From: Caenorhabditis remanei
Taxonomy: Eukaryota; Nematoda; Chromadorea; Rhabditida; Rhabditidae
NCBI RefSeq assembly: GCF_010183535.1
Contig: NC_071331.1
Location: 6,262,001 to 6,326,000, forward strand
DNA length: 64,000 nucleotides
Direction: 5' to 3'
The position numbers and the translations under genes were made by a program. This document shows positions 1 to 14,229 of the stretch, one piece after another. The notes under the pieces are model-generated. The model was not told where the DNA came from and did not search any database. It was given only the letters and a program-made list of their open reading frames with translations. Numbering within the stretch: the stretch's first letter is position 1; the number at the start of each line of letters is the position of its first letter.

Positions 1-2440
1 ACCAAAATGTTGAAACTGTAACATGATTTAAATCAAATAATCAATCCATTTTTTTTATTTTTAAACTTAATGTGACCATGCTCCAGAATTAGACAAAAAC
101 TTTTTTTAAAGATGAAAGTGATTCGAAATTATTGTGAATAATTCCTCCAATACTTCTCCGTTACAGTATATTGAGATACATGGTTGCCTTGAGATATCGT
201 TCAATTTACATTGGAAACAAGAAATCTGCTGTTATATTTCAAGTTTTTAATCGATTTTAACTTATAGGAAGCAAAAGAAAATTTTTAAAATATTGTGAGA
301 AGCAACAAAATAACCACTCTTGTCATGGTTTCAAGGTTTTCAATAACTTAGTTGAAACAATCAGAACCAGAAAACAAGTAGTAGTTTGAATTCCAGTATT
401 TCTCGGTTTCAATACAACCATATTAGCCGTAAAGTTATTCATTATATGTTATTTCGGTTTCCATTCGTTTCAAATCGAGTATATAATTTAAATTTATTTA
501 TTTCATCGAAGGGTGGATACCACTTACACGTGAAAATTAATTGATTTTGAGAGTTACATGAAAGAGATGGTAATAAATAGGGAAAGAAATAGATAACCGG
601 GAATGGGAGCACATGGAGAGTAAAGAGGGGTAAAATAGTTAGAGTGTTGTGGGATTTGTTACAAACATCACGAGAAATATGTAACAGTTTGTATGGAAAT
701 GAGTTCATAAACATATGTATCTGTTTCTAGAAAGTCACTTCTTCACATAAAAGTACAATTTGTCAGTTTTTTGTTGGTGAGACATTTTCAAAGTCATTAT
801 TCCTTTCGGTTCCTGATTTCTAAATCTACGTTCAGCATTCAACAGTTTTTAATCAGATGGATATGAAGCATTTCAAAACCGTTTTTTTTAAATTGAACCG
901 ATGTGTGAATTTGTGAATTTCACGAGGGTACTATGAGCATGTGTAACTGAAAATAACATTAACGAGAAAATTAACGAGAAATATTAACGAGAAAAAATCG
1001 ATTAACAAAGTTAAAACATAATTGAAATACATTTTAACATTTCAATATTATTCATGCTTAATTGTTTGAGATTTTAAAATCTGAATTAGACTTTTGTCGC
1101 TCTGCAGGTCTTCAAAATAAGATTCTTCTTATTTCATAAAAAAGTTTGAACATTTCAAAAATGAAGATCAAACTACACTTGAAAAAGTTATGTGAATATG
1201 AAAACTACTGGAAAAGGTTAGTTAGAAGTGAACAATAATCCTACGCGAAACCTTTGGTTATCATCGACGTATATTATGAGCAGACAAAAGATAGATACTT
1301 GAAACAGTGTTAAAGAAGAGAAGCAACAAAAATATCTCTAAATGTAGAAACTGAACAATTTTGAGATAAAATAAGATTTCAAACAAACGTTTCTTTTTGC
1401 AGATTTGTGATGAAAACACGAAGACAGTACCAACAATAACAGTATGATAGCAAAAACCATCATACAGAAACCGTGAAAATGTTTCAACACTTTCTGTTTC
1501 AAAAACTTAAAATCATCCAGCAAGGCTGTTTTTCATTAGTAGGGTTAATTTACAAAAACGTTTCAATGAGAGCGAAAATGGTAAAAATCTGGAAAAAACT
1601 ATTTCGGAATGACTTGTTCAGATAGCAACTAAAGTTGTGACCTGTTCGTCAGCAGATCTGACTTTTGTTTTCACTGAGATATACGTTGAGTATCGACTTT
1701 CAGGGTTGTGAGTGGTGTCAATGATAGATTCCTGATTTAAATGTTCAAAAAATAACACTCATTGGTTTCAACTGCATTTCCCGCAGCTTGTTCTTGTTTC
1801 GAAACATTGTTAAATTTTTCAACATTTTCTGCTACAATAATTCCATTTATTAAGTTTGTATTTAACAATGCAGTGAGTCCCTTTTTACTTTTCTCTTGCA
1901 TTTAACTACAAATCTGTCAGCTGTTCTCCCTCATCGAATTAAGACAAGAAAATAATTAAGACTTCATTAACAGGTTGCGGAACTGTTGATGACGAGTGGG
2001 CGTGCTAGAGATCCCAGTTTTGCGGGCCTTTAAAAAATGTCCGAACTGGTTTATTCCGATAATACCGCTTTGAAATTAAGATCAAGCGTATATGAGGGCA
2101 TGCACCACTTTTTCGGTGTCCAGTACCGTCCGGGTTACTATTGTACAGTAGGTGCTCATAGGTCCAAAAATTAAAGCTGAAATTTTCAGCACATATTGAG
2201 TGGAATAAGAGTACATATGCATTTAACAAATCTTTGGAATTTTTGAATATTTTTCAACTTGAATACTAAATTTTACCGTTTCACGAATGTGTTTACAAAA
2301 ATGTGTCAAAATCAAAACAGTGACGCTTCTTGACCAATTTGATAAGTTTACAACAAAAAATATCCATCGGTCTTGATCCAATCCTTTGCTCCAATGAGTT
2401 CGTAAGCTAATGAAAAAAAAGGAAATCATGAAAATAATTA
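1..2440. other. Gene-free AT-rich DNA downstream of the receptor; sparse piRNA motifs
   Basis: No supported gene. Exact CTGTTTCA cores are at 1300-1307 (minus) and 1494-1501 (plus). Positions 1994-2065 carry a diverged arm of the foldback repeat found complete at 37834-38226 (shared GAGTGGGCG and TTTATTCCGATAATA). The remaining short frames are low-complexity and have no splice context. Confidence 0.55.
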
Positions 2441-2444
2441 TGAC

Positions 2445-2450
2445 TTTATT
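2445..2450 (-). terminator. Poly(A) signal of the receptor gene
   Basis: AATAAA on the minus strand, about 165 nt past the receptor stop codon. It is the first canonical signal downstream and fits a short nematode 3' UTR. Confidence 0.6.
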
Positions 2451-2613
2451 AAAATACACCGAGAAACAGAAAAAAAGGAAACCATTGAAAATGGATATGG
2501 CAATGTGTGGTGTTGGGGGGAAAAATAGGAATGGTAAGGGAGATATGACGAATTCAGACGGAGAATTTCACTGGGATTCAGAAGAGATCATGGTGGAGTG
2601 GAGATTCGGTGAA

Positions 2614-5434
2614 TTAGTGTCGGTTAGCAAGACCTCCAGAATGAGATGGGCGATGCGGACCGAAGAAACCGTAAAGGTACGGGTTGACGACCGAGTTGAA
2701 GATGATTAGTTGTTGGCAGAAATGAACCTGAAAATAAATTGTTTGGAATAGGACTAAACTGGAATATAAAAAAGAAAAATGTTTCATGAACTTTTCGAAA
2801 CATTTTTAGTTTTTTTTTGAGAACTTACATGTTTTAGATATGAAGCGAAGAAATCTCGGTCAAGGAATTGGATAAGACTGATAAGGTTATATGGCAGCCA
2901 GCAGATGATGTAGGCAAGAACAAGCAAGAAAGATACACGAAGGGCGCGGGATCTGGAATTGGTTACTGTAGATTTTCAATACCACACGTTGACTTACCTA
3001 TTCAGATTGGCATTGTATGAAGTACTCGTATGTACACCAGTTCTCATCACCGCCGACGCCTCCGAAGGGGAAATCGATGGGCGTTGGGTCAGGGGAACCT
3101 CCGTCTCGTCGTTCACCACAATCCTTGGTGTCGCTACAAAAAAACTGTGTGCTACCGTAACACAACTAGCCAACTCACTCATCGGCTTCTCGGGCTCCTT
3201 GATGTTGACGTGACGGGAGAACGTCTTCAAAGGATTCCATTCAGAGGCTCTGGTTAGTACAGTATCTACCGTATCGCAGCCGGTGTGGAAGGAGAATGAG
3301 GAGGTGTGACGGATGGAGGGACGAGAGTTGATCCATACCCATGAGATGACTATGATGTAGGAAAGCTGGAAAATTGGTTATATTTCCGACTTCTTTTTTA
3401 GTTGCCTCACCATGATAATGATACACGGAATCCAGAAAACCAGACTAATATGAAGTATACTGTACCAGAACTCTGCGTCGAAACTTGACACCACTTGCGG
3501 CTTCCCGAAGTTCTCCATTCTTGCGATTTCCCATATTTGAAGACATTGACTCCAGTTGTACTGTGGAAGTGCCAAGTAGGCACGCCACACAAACAGTTGG
3601 GGACAGGAAATGACAAGAGCCACTATCCACGCGACGATTAACATCATTTTGGTACGACGGAGAGCTTTATTGGGACTATGATGGGATGGGGAGAGGACGG
3701 AGAGAAGACGGTCCACTGCGATGCAGACGATCACGTTGGAGGAGCTCTGGAAACTTGTTAATGATTTTTAGAATACAAAGAGGGACTAATCGATTAAATC
3801 GAAAATCTCGTCATGTCACTTAAGACCCACCTGAAACGCAAAAGTGTGAAACATCTTGACAATCTTGCACAATGCATCTCCGCCTCTCCAATCGTAGGTC
3901 AGTAACCAGCAGGCACGGGATGGTACATAAATGAATAGGACTAGGAGGTCAGAGTAGTTGAGTGAACGTTTCAGAAGGTCTAGCCGGGTAGAGGTGGGTC
4001 GTTCGCTGAGCTGCAAATTTTTTTTCTGTTTTGTAAAGTTTATTTTTCTGGACCAGTTTTCTTTGTAGCATTAAAGGGACTATATTTAATTGCCAGATGC
4101 TTCTAATTAATTTTGATTAGTTTGAAGAGCAATTTTAGGAATTATTTCTGCAGTTGGCCGGTTTATCAATCTCTGGATGGGTATAACACGGCAAAGGGAC
4201 ACATCCAAGTTAGTCGCCAACAACAAAATGGAGCACTTTGTGGGCAAAATGTTATCTTCAAAACTAGAGCAATGACATCCACCAACGAAGCACCGCTAAC
4301 CGCCGTGATGCTTTAAAATACAACTGTAACCGGTGATATTTTTGGCAAAAAAGTTCCAGAGAACCTTATCCAAGATTAGCTCCTCCCATTTCAGCATCAT
4401 TGTGGCACGGTTCAAATAATTTGGAGTTGATTTTGCCGGAAAAAGTTGTTTTTGATATTTTTCTTCAAAATGACCAAAACAAAATGACCAAAAATGACCA
4501 AAATCATTCCCCGTTTCTTTCGTAGTGAAATCGTGACTTTGGACACACTGGGAATCGAGTTTAGGAACTATAAGCATGCTAATCTATCTCCAATCTCCCT
4601 CGAAAAAATTTTCGTTCCAAGAAATAAGAAAAAGAAAAAGTTGCATTTGTGCTACAAATACAGGAAATTGGAACACGGCTAAATTGAACTCATACATATT
4701 TTTGTCTATCACGTACCCTTGCGGACGTAAATTAAATAAATAAATAAATAAACTTGTCATTAGTTGCGTCGTGAAAGTTCTTATTTTCAGCCGTAAGCGA
4801 AACAGGTGATCTTTTTGGTCAAGACTTTCTTGAAAAACCTAATTTTAGATGAATTATCATGACAAGGCTTCGGGGCGAAAATCCACAAACTAATTTTTCA
4901 AAACAGTTGTCCGGGTAATGTTTCAAGAAGTCAAGATGATGAGATTTTGCTTTAGCTGAGCATTCGTATCCAAGCGCTCTAATCCAAACTTTTTTTCACA
5001 ATTTCATTACTTTCGATTTCTTCGCATAACTACCGTATCCAAAAGACCGTGAAGGCCGCTCTCCAATAAATACCCAACTACAAAAATTGGATACCTAGAC
5101 TTGTCCCTATTGTTGAGGGTATCGGATCGATCAGTTCGTATTTTTCATGAAAATGGATTTTTATTACTCAATTTTACCGTTTCAACATATAATTTTTAAA
5201 CAATGATTGATGTTCCAATTAATGATTTTACGGTCTATCCCGTCCATTACCAACCTGAGTATACGCGGCCAAGTTCAAAGGCGCGCCAACAATGAAATTG
5301 AGTACCAACGTGAACATCTCCACATAATCCCCCAGGATTGGTTCAGGCGGTAAGATCGGATTATCCGCGTCGTAGGATTCTGACGAGGATGACGTCATCA
5401 TAGTTGAAGTGGTTAAATTTGGAGGTAGGAGCAT
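2614..5434 (-). CDS. GnRH/AKH-receptor-like G-protein-coupled receptor, six exons
   Basis: Rhodopsin-class seven-transmembrane receptor, probably for a neuropeptide or other small ligand, acting at the plasma membrane. Exons (minus strand) are 5434-5255, 4010-3831, 3746-3411, 3365-2998, 2952-2829 and 2727-2614. All junctions are GT/AG and in phase, giving 433 aa. TM1 is about residues 38-58, TM2 75-97, TM3 106-130 ending in Asp132-Arg133, TM4 154-175, TM5 211-242, TM6 with CWLPYN at 372-377, TM7 with NPYLY at 411-415. Cys108 and Cys188 should form the usual disulfide; N184-W-S is a possible glycosylation site. The W-x-GGD-x-LC stretch at 101-108 and the following SSS resemble GnRH/AKH receptors (nematode gnrr group). 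The third intracellular loop is unusually long, about 110 residues. The start ATG directly follows TTTGCAG, so a spliced leader or an untranslated exon probably precedes it. Family placement is from memory; Caenorhabditis daf-38 is a candidate relative but unverified. Confidence 0.88.
4012..4911. other. Intron 1 of the receptor, unique part, with a possible transposase relic
   Basis: This part of intron 1 is not duplicated in segment B. On the minus strand around 4300-4410 a short frame contains WEELILDKVLWNFFAKNITGY, which faintly recalls the Tc1-family region before the first catalytic Asp, followed by stops. It may be a very old Tc1/mariner relic. An ATAA microsatellite lies at 4733-4750. 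Confidence 0.3.
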
Positions 5435-5440
5435 CTGCAA
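5435..5440 (-). promoter_or_regulatory. Splice acceptor abutting the receptor start codon
   Basis: TTGCAG lies immediately 5' of the ATG on the minus strand. The same place in the 46.8 kb copy reads TTTCCAG-ATG, so an acceptor is kept in both copies although the bases differ. This fits SL1 trans-splicing or a non-coding upstream exon; the sequence cannot tell which. Confidence 0.55.
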
Positions 5441-8400
5441 ATATACTTATGAATTAGGGAAATGTAAGATCAGGAAAAAATAAATGTTAAGGTAGAAGCA
5501 GTATACAAGTGGCGGGAAGGGAAAAAAGTGGGCGGGGCCTAGAAATTGGAAAAAATCAGCTGCCAGCGAGCGGTTTCACCTGTTTCAGTACTATTTTCAG
5601 AAAAAATTGCAACGCGGCAATCATAAGATAACGTCATTTCGAATTTTGACAGGTACATGAAATAGAATTTTTTTCAAAAAAAAGAAGTTTTTTGTCAAAA
5701 AAAAAACAAGAGGTCACTTTTTTCCTACCTATCTCTCAAAACTCAAAAGACAGAAAAACGAGAGAAAAAGTTGTTTCCCCGTAGAGAACTTCTTGATTGA
5801 AAAGAGGAAAACGAGGGGGGGGGGGGACAGATTAGATGGACAAGTTTGAGGAGTGACGTGAGATAGAGAGAGAGAGTGAAGGCTCAGGCTCTCCGAGTCT
5901 CCAAGTGAAGAAAATAAAACTTCTTTGACCGATTAGACAAGATTAATCCATCAGAGTCGGATTTGGTATATGTTTAGAATTGAAAAAAGGGGGGAAAATG
6001 AGAAAAAGATTTTTGAGAGATCAAAAATGAGAAGGGGAACACATTTTTGAAAAAGATTTCCGGGGATTTACTGTTATATCATGGTGTGATTAGGGAAAGC
6101 AAAAAAATCATTTTCATTCTCATTTTGATTCGTATTGATAATCAAGAGGTTTCATAACTTTCACATCTGGGGCACATATTTCAAAAAGAAACGCTAAAAT
6201 ATCGATATAATCAGAATAACAATAAACTCGAATTATCAAGTCATACTGAAGCAGTTCCAATTCTTAAAAAATAAGAAACGCGTAAAACAGTTTAATTTTC
6301 AAAAACAGGTATCATAGGAATCACTAATACGAATACTTCACTCCGGGCACGCTTATAAGGAATGTGAAATAGATAATGAATAACTTAGACAGTTCCCAGT
6401 ATCCAATATAACATTTCCTAGTAACAGCGGAAGATTATTTTCAAGAACTTCACTGTTTATTAAATCACATGAAAAAAATGAAGAAAAAGAAAACAAGGAA
6501 TAAGATTGGATGTAGTAATATCTCAAAAAAAAAACTCACGAATAAAGGTATTTTCAGAAACGTTATTTTTTTATGGATTTTTTTGTATAAGAAGGATAAG
6601 TATTAAACATTTTTCGCACAAAAAAGATAACAGCTTGAAACAGAGTTTAAAAGTTAAAAAGTGCAGTAATTTTTAATTGCGTTTCAGGATTCTGATTATA
6701 GACCAAATTTTTGAAAAAAAATTCAGTTTCTAACACAGAGACGATATAATAACACGCGAGTCACTGTGTTCTTCTATTTTCAGCTCACTTCTTGAAATGT
6801 TGATTCATAACAAATTTTTGTTACATACATAACTGTAATATTACCGGAAATACATCATCAATACTCAAATTCTTACACCTATATTATTGCTTCGAAACTG
6901 AAAAACCGGAAGACAGAATTCTGATAAAAGCGGGATGTAATTACGTACATATGTATTTCTTGCTGAAACAAGTTCACGCAATTCAAAGGTGATTTAAAAA
7001 TCCAAAAAAGAGGATTTACGGAAACTGAATATACCGACAAATGTTTCTCCACCATCACTATAAAAACTCATCTAGGATCTTCACAATTTGAAACAAACGG
7101 ACGAATGCTTTTTTCAGTCTTCAGCTTACTTCTCAAAATTTTGAAACAGCAATTGATAATGACTTCAGTTTCATATCTGTGATTTGATTGGACCGGTTTC
7201 TCGGCGAGTATTAAATCAATTAGACCCACGTCAGAAATGCTCGTACTGAACACATCGGCATTGGTGATTTTCAACATTTAAAATCAAAATTCTGAATCCG
7301 TAAATATCTGCAAAACTGAACAAAACAACGAGTACATGAGTGAAAACAAAGAGGTCCAAACCCCATTAAAACGTCCGACGGATTTTATGACTTTAAACTA
7401 AAATCACACGGCGTGCACTTATTGTTGTTGGAAATGTTTTTTAGGGTGGTGCAGATCATAAAATTGTTACACAATTAGAGAAAAGGGAACTGAACGCATA
7501 AGTTATAGACTTGAAACAGAAAATATTTAATTTTAGAAAAAATGACGGAGGTCCGCGTGGGATGTGATTCCATAACTAGTACATAGGCTAGGCTAGCCTT
7601 GAAACAAAAAATAAAGATTAGCAATTCCAAAACGAAGATTAAATTCCTATATCTTCTTCTTCTCTTCTACGTATTCATCTTCCTCAACTTCAATATCATC
7701 TATATTCAGAAAATGCATAAATATATTCATTGAAATTTCCGCTGGCTGCTAATCGACAAGTGAATATGATCTATGTGCATAAATTAGTCACGTAACACAC
7801 ACACACCAAGGTGTCTTTTCTAAAAATAAGAGTGTAGAAAGGTCAAAAATTACTTGGGGGAAGGAAAAGGAAAAGTCGAATTTGAGGAACTTTTGAAATG
7901 AGGGGAGGAGAGGGGGGAAACCCTAGACTGATCTCAAATTTCAAAACGACAAGTTTCGGACAAAGAAGCGGCGGAAAGAATTGAGCTCAAATGAGGGAGG
8001 AGGGAGGGTGATCAAAAAAGCAAGCAGAAATCTCTAGAAACAAAGTAATGAGAAATATTGAAAACCAATTGGAAAAAATAATGAAATGAAACAGTAGAGC
8101 GAGGAAAAAAAAGAAAATGTGATTGGAAAAACACTGATCACTGTTGTACCACGGGTCAAGCAAGTTTTTGAAACGTATCAAAAACAGTGAAATAGATTAT
8201 TGACGTTGTGAAAAATAGAGAACCAGAAATTTTGCAAAAAATTTAATATTCCATTAAAAATATGAATGAAATATTATAAATCAAAAGTCACAGCAAAATA
8301 TAGATCTCGGCGAGTTTTACGTCTCTGATAAAATACGGGCCGCTTTAAAGCTCATTATTGTACCACGGGCCAAACTAGAGTTCCAAAAAAAAGAAACAAG

Positions 8401-11400
8401 CTATTTTGGTATGGCTCTGAACCCTCAGTTTACATTTTAATATGTTTCGACCCACAATTAAAATTTTTTTTTTGACTCACGATACTGATTTCGGTACAAG
8501 TTATCTTTCGGTATGGCTGACAAGTATGACTTTCCGGGATGCAGAAAGGTTTCTTCTTGAATATGGCATTATTTTCATTTAGTCAGATTTGGAAATGAAT
8601 ATCCCGTTTCAACTACATAGAATAGGACATTATGAATTTTTTTTGAACTACGGTTTCGTCTGACGTGAATAGCCCCATTATTTCCCACACCGTTATCACT
8701 AGTTTTATTTCATTTGCAGCTAAACCTCTAATAAATTTTGGACTTAGAACAATATATTGATACATATGAGAAACAGTCAAATAGATTTTTCACGTGCTGA
8801 AAATGACGTGGTGACTACTTATTCAAGTTAGATAACTACGGCGCCGGGTAGAAGCAGGTGGTTTTGAACATTTCTGTTATCGTCGAACCAAGAAAACGAA
8901 AAAATATTTCATTCAAAACATGAATGAAACGGTGGAAATAGGATTTTAAAAAATGTGACAAGGAATTTTTTTCTGGAAGGATGAAGGGTTTCCCTTTGAG
9001 TCATGAATGACTTTCTTCCCAAGTCTGAAAAAGAAAATATCTGTTTCCACTAGAATATGTCATTATAATTTTTAAACATTTTTTGATCCAGCGGTAATGA
9101 GACGTGCGGACAACATTATTAATAAGTTTCCGACATAGAACGATATATTGAAACATTTCGGAACAGTCAAGTAGATTTTCTTGAATATAGCATAGCAAGT
9201 CATGACGAATCATATATGTAGAAGAAGCTGATAGTGAAAAAAATTCTGCCTTTGGGAAGCAGCAGGTGATTTCAGACACAAACTATACTTGATGATCTAC
9301 CAAATTCACACTTCAAATGTTTCACTTACAAGATAATTGAAGCTGTGAAAAATTCCCTATAAAAGAGACGGATTGCTTGGAATGTGATCTATGCCAAAAA
9401 ACAACGAATGAGATTATTTTGAAACGGAATCTGGAATAAAAAACATGTCCCACCAACTTTGAAATGAGAGATAGCACTAACAAGTATGGATGGAACCTAT
9501 AGAGAAAATACAGTTAGTTTAGATTTGCTGTGCAGTGCGAATTGAATGAATCATCTTACTTTTCAAATCGATATTCAAAAATTGCTTAAAAAAGGAATAT
9601 CTACACATATTCTGTCTTTCATTCTGAATCTTCAGAACATAAAAAGTAGAAAAGAGAAGGGAAACTGAAAAGCTGAACCAGAAGTACATAACATGAGAAG
9701 TGTTTCCGTTTCCACTTATTCACATTAGCAGTGATGTTGTATTCAAAATGATTCCGATACTTAGAGTGAGCTTTTGTACAACAAGCTTCTTTCTATTGTT
9801 TTAGCGATAGTCTTACTAACTAGGGAAGGTCCTCCAGTCAGTATGGATTTATGGGACGAGACTTATATAGAACGTTGTGTTTAACCCACTTCGACTAACA
9901 AGTAACTGAAAGAAACGCGAATCTAGCAAGACAAGAAACAAAAATACTAAGGAACATTCGGGAAACAACAAGTTTTTAGTCAAAAGCCTTTAGAAAGATC
10001 GATGATAACCGGTCAGAAAAGAAAAACTGCAAAAATGATATATTTTTTTAATTTTTATTGAATTTTTTCAAAGAATCCAAATCAGTTATTAAGGAACGTA
10101 GCTTATGATAAACATTGTTGTAAAAATTCTTCTGAGATATCGCTGTTCCGAAACAGAACACAAATTATGCACTACACGACACCAAGCGGAAAATAGTCAT
10201 GACAACGGTTGGAAACCAATTTACACATATGTGTGAAACAGTGCACCAAAAACTACACTGCATTATACTATACAGACAAAGTTTGTTTCAATTGAAAAGC
10301 TAGTCAGAAATGACAGAAAGAGGAGCATAAAATAACAGTTGTAGTCCACAAAAAGACTAGATGAAAACGAAATAATTATAAAGTTTCAAAGCATTCATAT
10401 CAGAAGCCATGAAACATTTTTTTCAATTCAGATGGCCTTTTAATAACGAAAAATCTCTGAATGTCTTGCTGGCGCAGCTCACAATCAGTAAATTGAAATT
10501 TATTCTACTACGTGTGAAGTTTGAGCAAAATTTGTACATGTAACTCTGAAACATGGTGGGGGGGGGGAATATTTATGTCGAAGAGTGGGAATCAATTTTC
10601 ATTTGCTAATTCACAATTTTACTGGAACAGGAAAACACTAATCATCAGTCCAATCGAAAATTTTCAAAAACGTTTTCTGTCTTCTTGTAAAGACCATCCG
10701 ATAGGTGTTCATCAGCAAATAAACATTAACCGAAAATATATGTAGATATAAATTTACTGTAACAGAAATTCATTTTAGAAGTCAATTAGTTCGACCGTCG
10801 GTGTTTATTTACTTTTCGTGATTTTTTGAGTTCTTGATTGAAACAAATTTTTGTGAACGAACAAAAATTGAAGATAGTACTTTGTTATCACGAATGAAAT
10901 TATTGTGCGGCAATGTGATTACGTGATGTATGAAAAATGTACCCTAACTTTGTGCAGCTGATATAGCAAAAATTGATTACAGGAATTTCAAAAGGAAAAT
11001 TATCTCAAAAGCTGATGTTATTGGGGAACTCCTTTTACACCAAAAATAGGGAGATCCCTAAGAAATAATGACAAATAGGCACGCGAGTGAGAAATCCAAC
11101 GCACATGTCTCTGTGATAAATTAACTACGTTTCACTTGCAATCGATGTCTTTTTCAGAAGTCTTTGGGCTGGATAAGAAGGTCTGTTACAATAGCAATAA
11201 AATATCAAGATTCACAGCTACATGGACATTGTAAAACAGAAAGATAATCAAGCCACTCAGAAACACGAAACATGAAAAAACCACGAACGATCAAAATAAA
11301 CGAAACTTGAAAATTACTTTCAAATTCGAATGAAATTTATCTGAATTTTCACTACATTCTAAAATCAATTTCAAAAGCAGGCCAAAATTAATAGTAAAAT

Positions 11401-12547
11401 AAATAGTATTACGTATTACAGAAAGTTGCTCGAGTCAATTGGAAAATGTGATTTTTGAAACTGCATAAAAGATCTAATAGAATTTTAGTTCGATGCTGAG
11501 TTCATAGCCAGGTGGAACAACTTATATATGTAGCCCTCTAGCACATTGTCTTATATAATAATATAAACTCAAATTCAGATATGTCCGAAGCAGAAATAAT
11601 GGAACGAAAATACTTTTAAACAAAAAAAGTCTGCATCACAGAAGGTTGAAATAGGAAGAAAACGGAATACTACAATCGTGAATTTATCGAAAATATCAAC
11701 AAAAAAAAAGATTTTAGTAAAAATAGCTACTAACCAATTTCTGAAATTCCTGTGACGACATCCACGTTCAGTTTTGGTTTTGATTTGGTATCTGTAAAAT
11801 TCTGGGTTAAGATGGTACCGAGTGAGAAAGGCAATAAAATCTATCAATCCAACAATAACGTATAAACAAAACGTTTGAGATAAGAAATACGAAACGGAGA
11901 AAAATAGAGGAAAAACAAAGTTCGACAGTATTAGAGATGCTCTCAATGAAACCTCGTTAGCAAAATTGAAGGAGTATCCTTATTGAAAAAAAAACAACAA
12001 CTAAATAATATACTGTTCTCAAAGTTGTACCACAAGACTGGTCGAAGAAGAACCTGCAACTATCTAACTAATAAAGAAAATAAAGATCCAACATAACTTC
12101 ATCTTGAAACAGAACAGTTTGATTCGGAAAACATGATATGAGATTTTTAAATTAAAATATTAAAATATTAAAATAGCTTTGCATCATAGGTGATAGTAAT
12201 TGGAACACGTTGGATGTACATGTGTAATGGCTTCGAAAGTTTGTAAAATGAATACAGCAAGGTCGTGAGACAGAAAATAAAGTTGGAGAATTCGAAAGGA
12301 AGAGTGACTTGAGATTGGAAGCGGAACCTGAACACAAGCAAGAAGAAATTTTCAAATTTTAATCACTTGGAAACGGTAAAATTGCTTTTAAATCGAATAC
12401 ATAGTTTCAAGATATAAAAATGAGGTAGAACTTCTCATTTTCAACCATCTCTTTTTACTTTTGATAACAAGATTTTGAAAATGTAAAAACATTGCCGGAA
12501 TGCTTCGTTTTCAAGATTCTATTCAGAAACTCACGTTTCCAAAATAA

Positions 12548-12598
12548 TAATGTTTGCGAAGCCATAAAGTTGGTGTGAGCAAGGGATGAGTTTAGGGA
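12548..12598 (-). pseudogene. First-exon relic related to the 42 kb coiled-coil gene, copy A
   Basis: The minus strand reads a frame matching the first residues of the 40.5-42.2 kb gene (SLNSSLAHTNF...), then ASQT and a GTGAG donor about 20 nt on. The initiator has become ATA, so this copy has lost its start. Possible downstream exons (about 12152-12322 and about 11750-11810) are open in some copies but their phases do not join cleanly. Probably a dead gene fragment. Confidence 0.4.
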
Positions 12599-13503
12599 AT
12601 CTATAAATAAAAGGAGGAAGTGCAGGAGGCCATTGAAATTAGGTCGAAATCATGACGTTGTTTGCTTTGAATTTGAAAAGATTAAGGAATGGATAATTAT
12701 CGTCATGACAGCGTCAATTAGAATAATGGGTATCAAAAGTAGACAAGGTGAAACAGAAAATTGTAGGTTTTCGCATAAAAGTGTCAAATAATGCATTGAA
12801 GTATGGAAACTGTTTTAAATTCATCATCCAATATCTATGCAATGGTTTTGAAGACAAATCAAAGGATAAAACAAATTTCCTGGAACAGTGAAAATTTGTA
12901 AGCACGATTCAGAATTCAAATTGAATGTTTTATACCAGTGAAATTAAAAACAGTTACTACCCCTGAAACATTTCCGTTAGGAACTAAAAAACTTATCATT
13001 CTCGACCCTTTTCTCAATAATTCACCAGGGTCAAGATTCCTTTTCAATTGAAAAGAAACAATTGCAAATAGAAAACTCAGCGCTCTTATCGAAAGCTTCT
13101 TGAATTCATATGCGATTGTAACTGAATATTAAAAAAATAGTTATGAATAAGAAAAACGGAGCCTTAAAAGATTATCAACTGGGTTCTCGACTCTGAAAAA
13201 TGTAGTGTTTCAGAACATGAGTAAAAAACCTTTTTTGGTTAATATGTGGCAAAAATACACTAAACAATATTTGTTGTATCACAAAATATGAATGTTCTGA
13301 AACTGTAGAAATCGGAATGTTACATGTTTCAGAATGGAGTTTTTCATTGTGATAGAAAATATAACTTCACTAATGAAAATTATGAAATTGGTTGAACTTC
13401 TACATGAGATCCTTATCGGGTCATTGAAACTGTGTTTTTTAAAATTGATCAATTTCACGAGAATGGGGATACAGTAAAGATATGAACTTCTTTTCCAGTT
13501 TTA

Positions 13504-13795
13504 ATTTATACAATCACATCACTCTGCCTCCTTGAGGCGTTCAAAAATTGCGTATGACACCCATGTTTCAGGGGACATCGCGGGCAATTGGGAAAAGTTT
13601 TCAACCAGCAATAAACGCACCTCGGCAAAGCCTCATTGGTCACGTTATCGCCCCAGCGCAAAGCTGAGGTTCATTGGAAACCGCCGGATGGTCATTCACC
13701 GCGTGTACGGACACTTCCCGGGTTCCGCCCGTTGCTATGCAATGTATGGGAAGTGGGCGGAGTCGGCACACTACTGACACAATCAAATGTTTCAG
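13504..13795. repeat. GC-rich conserved patch, copy A
   Basis: About 290 bp of markedly higher GC than its surroundings, conserved at 56884-57165. It contains TTGGTCACGTTATCGCCCC and an imperfect inverted pair (CACTTCCCGGG, later GGGAAGTGGGCGG). The open frames across it differ in frame between copies, so coding is unlikely. It may be an old repeat or a promoter-like block. Confidence 0.35.
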
Positions 13796-14229
13796 AAAGT
13801 TGAGCCTGCTTGAGAAATAAGAATTCGAAACTCGAACATTTCGTGAAATGAGAAATCAAGCATTTTCGAGACGATTCTCGAAAAATGCTAAAAGTCTCGA
13901 TGACATTTTTAGCTACTATCAAACATAGCATCAACCAAAATTTTCATTTCATAACAGTACACAACTAGCAAATGAAACGGAGTATTTTTTAAACATGTTA
14001 GGTTACAAAATTATACAGAATACACTCTCGTTGAGAATTCGATAGACTTTTCTTCTAATTAAATTATTCTAATGCGAAACAAGAGTTCAACGCTCCACAC
14101 GTTTGTGAGTATATTTCTGCTGTTTTGTGAAACTGTCAAAAATTACAAAAAGTCATTCATTCATTCACAGTAGTCAGGAATACTTTTTTAATGCAAAGAT
14201 CACTGAACATTATGTTTTAATTGCTTCAC

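Noticed and set aside
2410..2709. 99-aa plus-strand frame
   Set aside because: Antisense to the receptor's last exon and 3' UTR.
2959..3257. Plus-strand frames antisense to receptor exon 4
   Set aside because: Shadow frames opposite a well-supported exon.
4296..4577. Frame with a Tc1-like WEELILDKVLW stretch
   Set aside because: Similarity is too short and followed by stops; kept only as a possible relic in the intron description.
11575..11946. Hydrophobic 123-aa minus-strand frame, also open at 55041-55469
   Set aside because: Phe/Ile-rich as expected of AT-rich DNA. Differences between copies are replacements, and the diverged third copy (near 38.27 kb) has stops in this frame.
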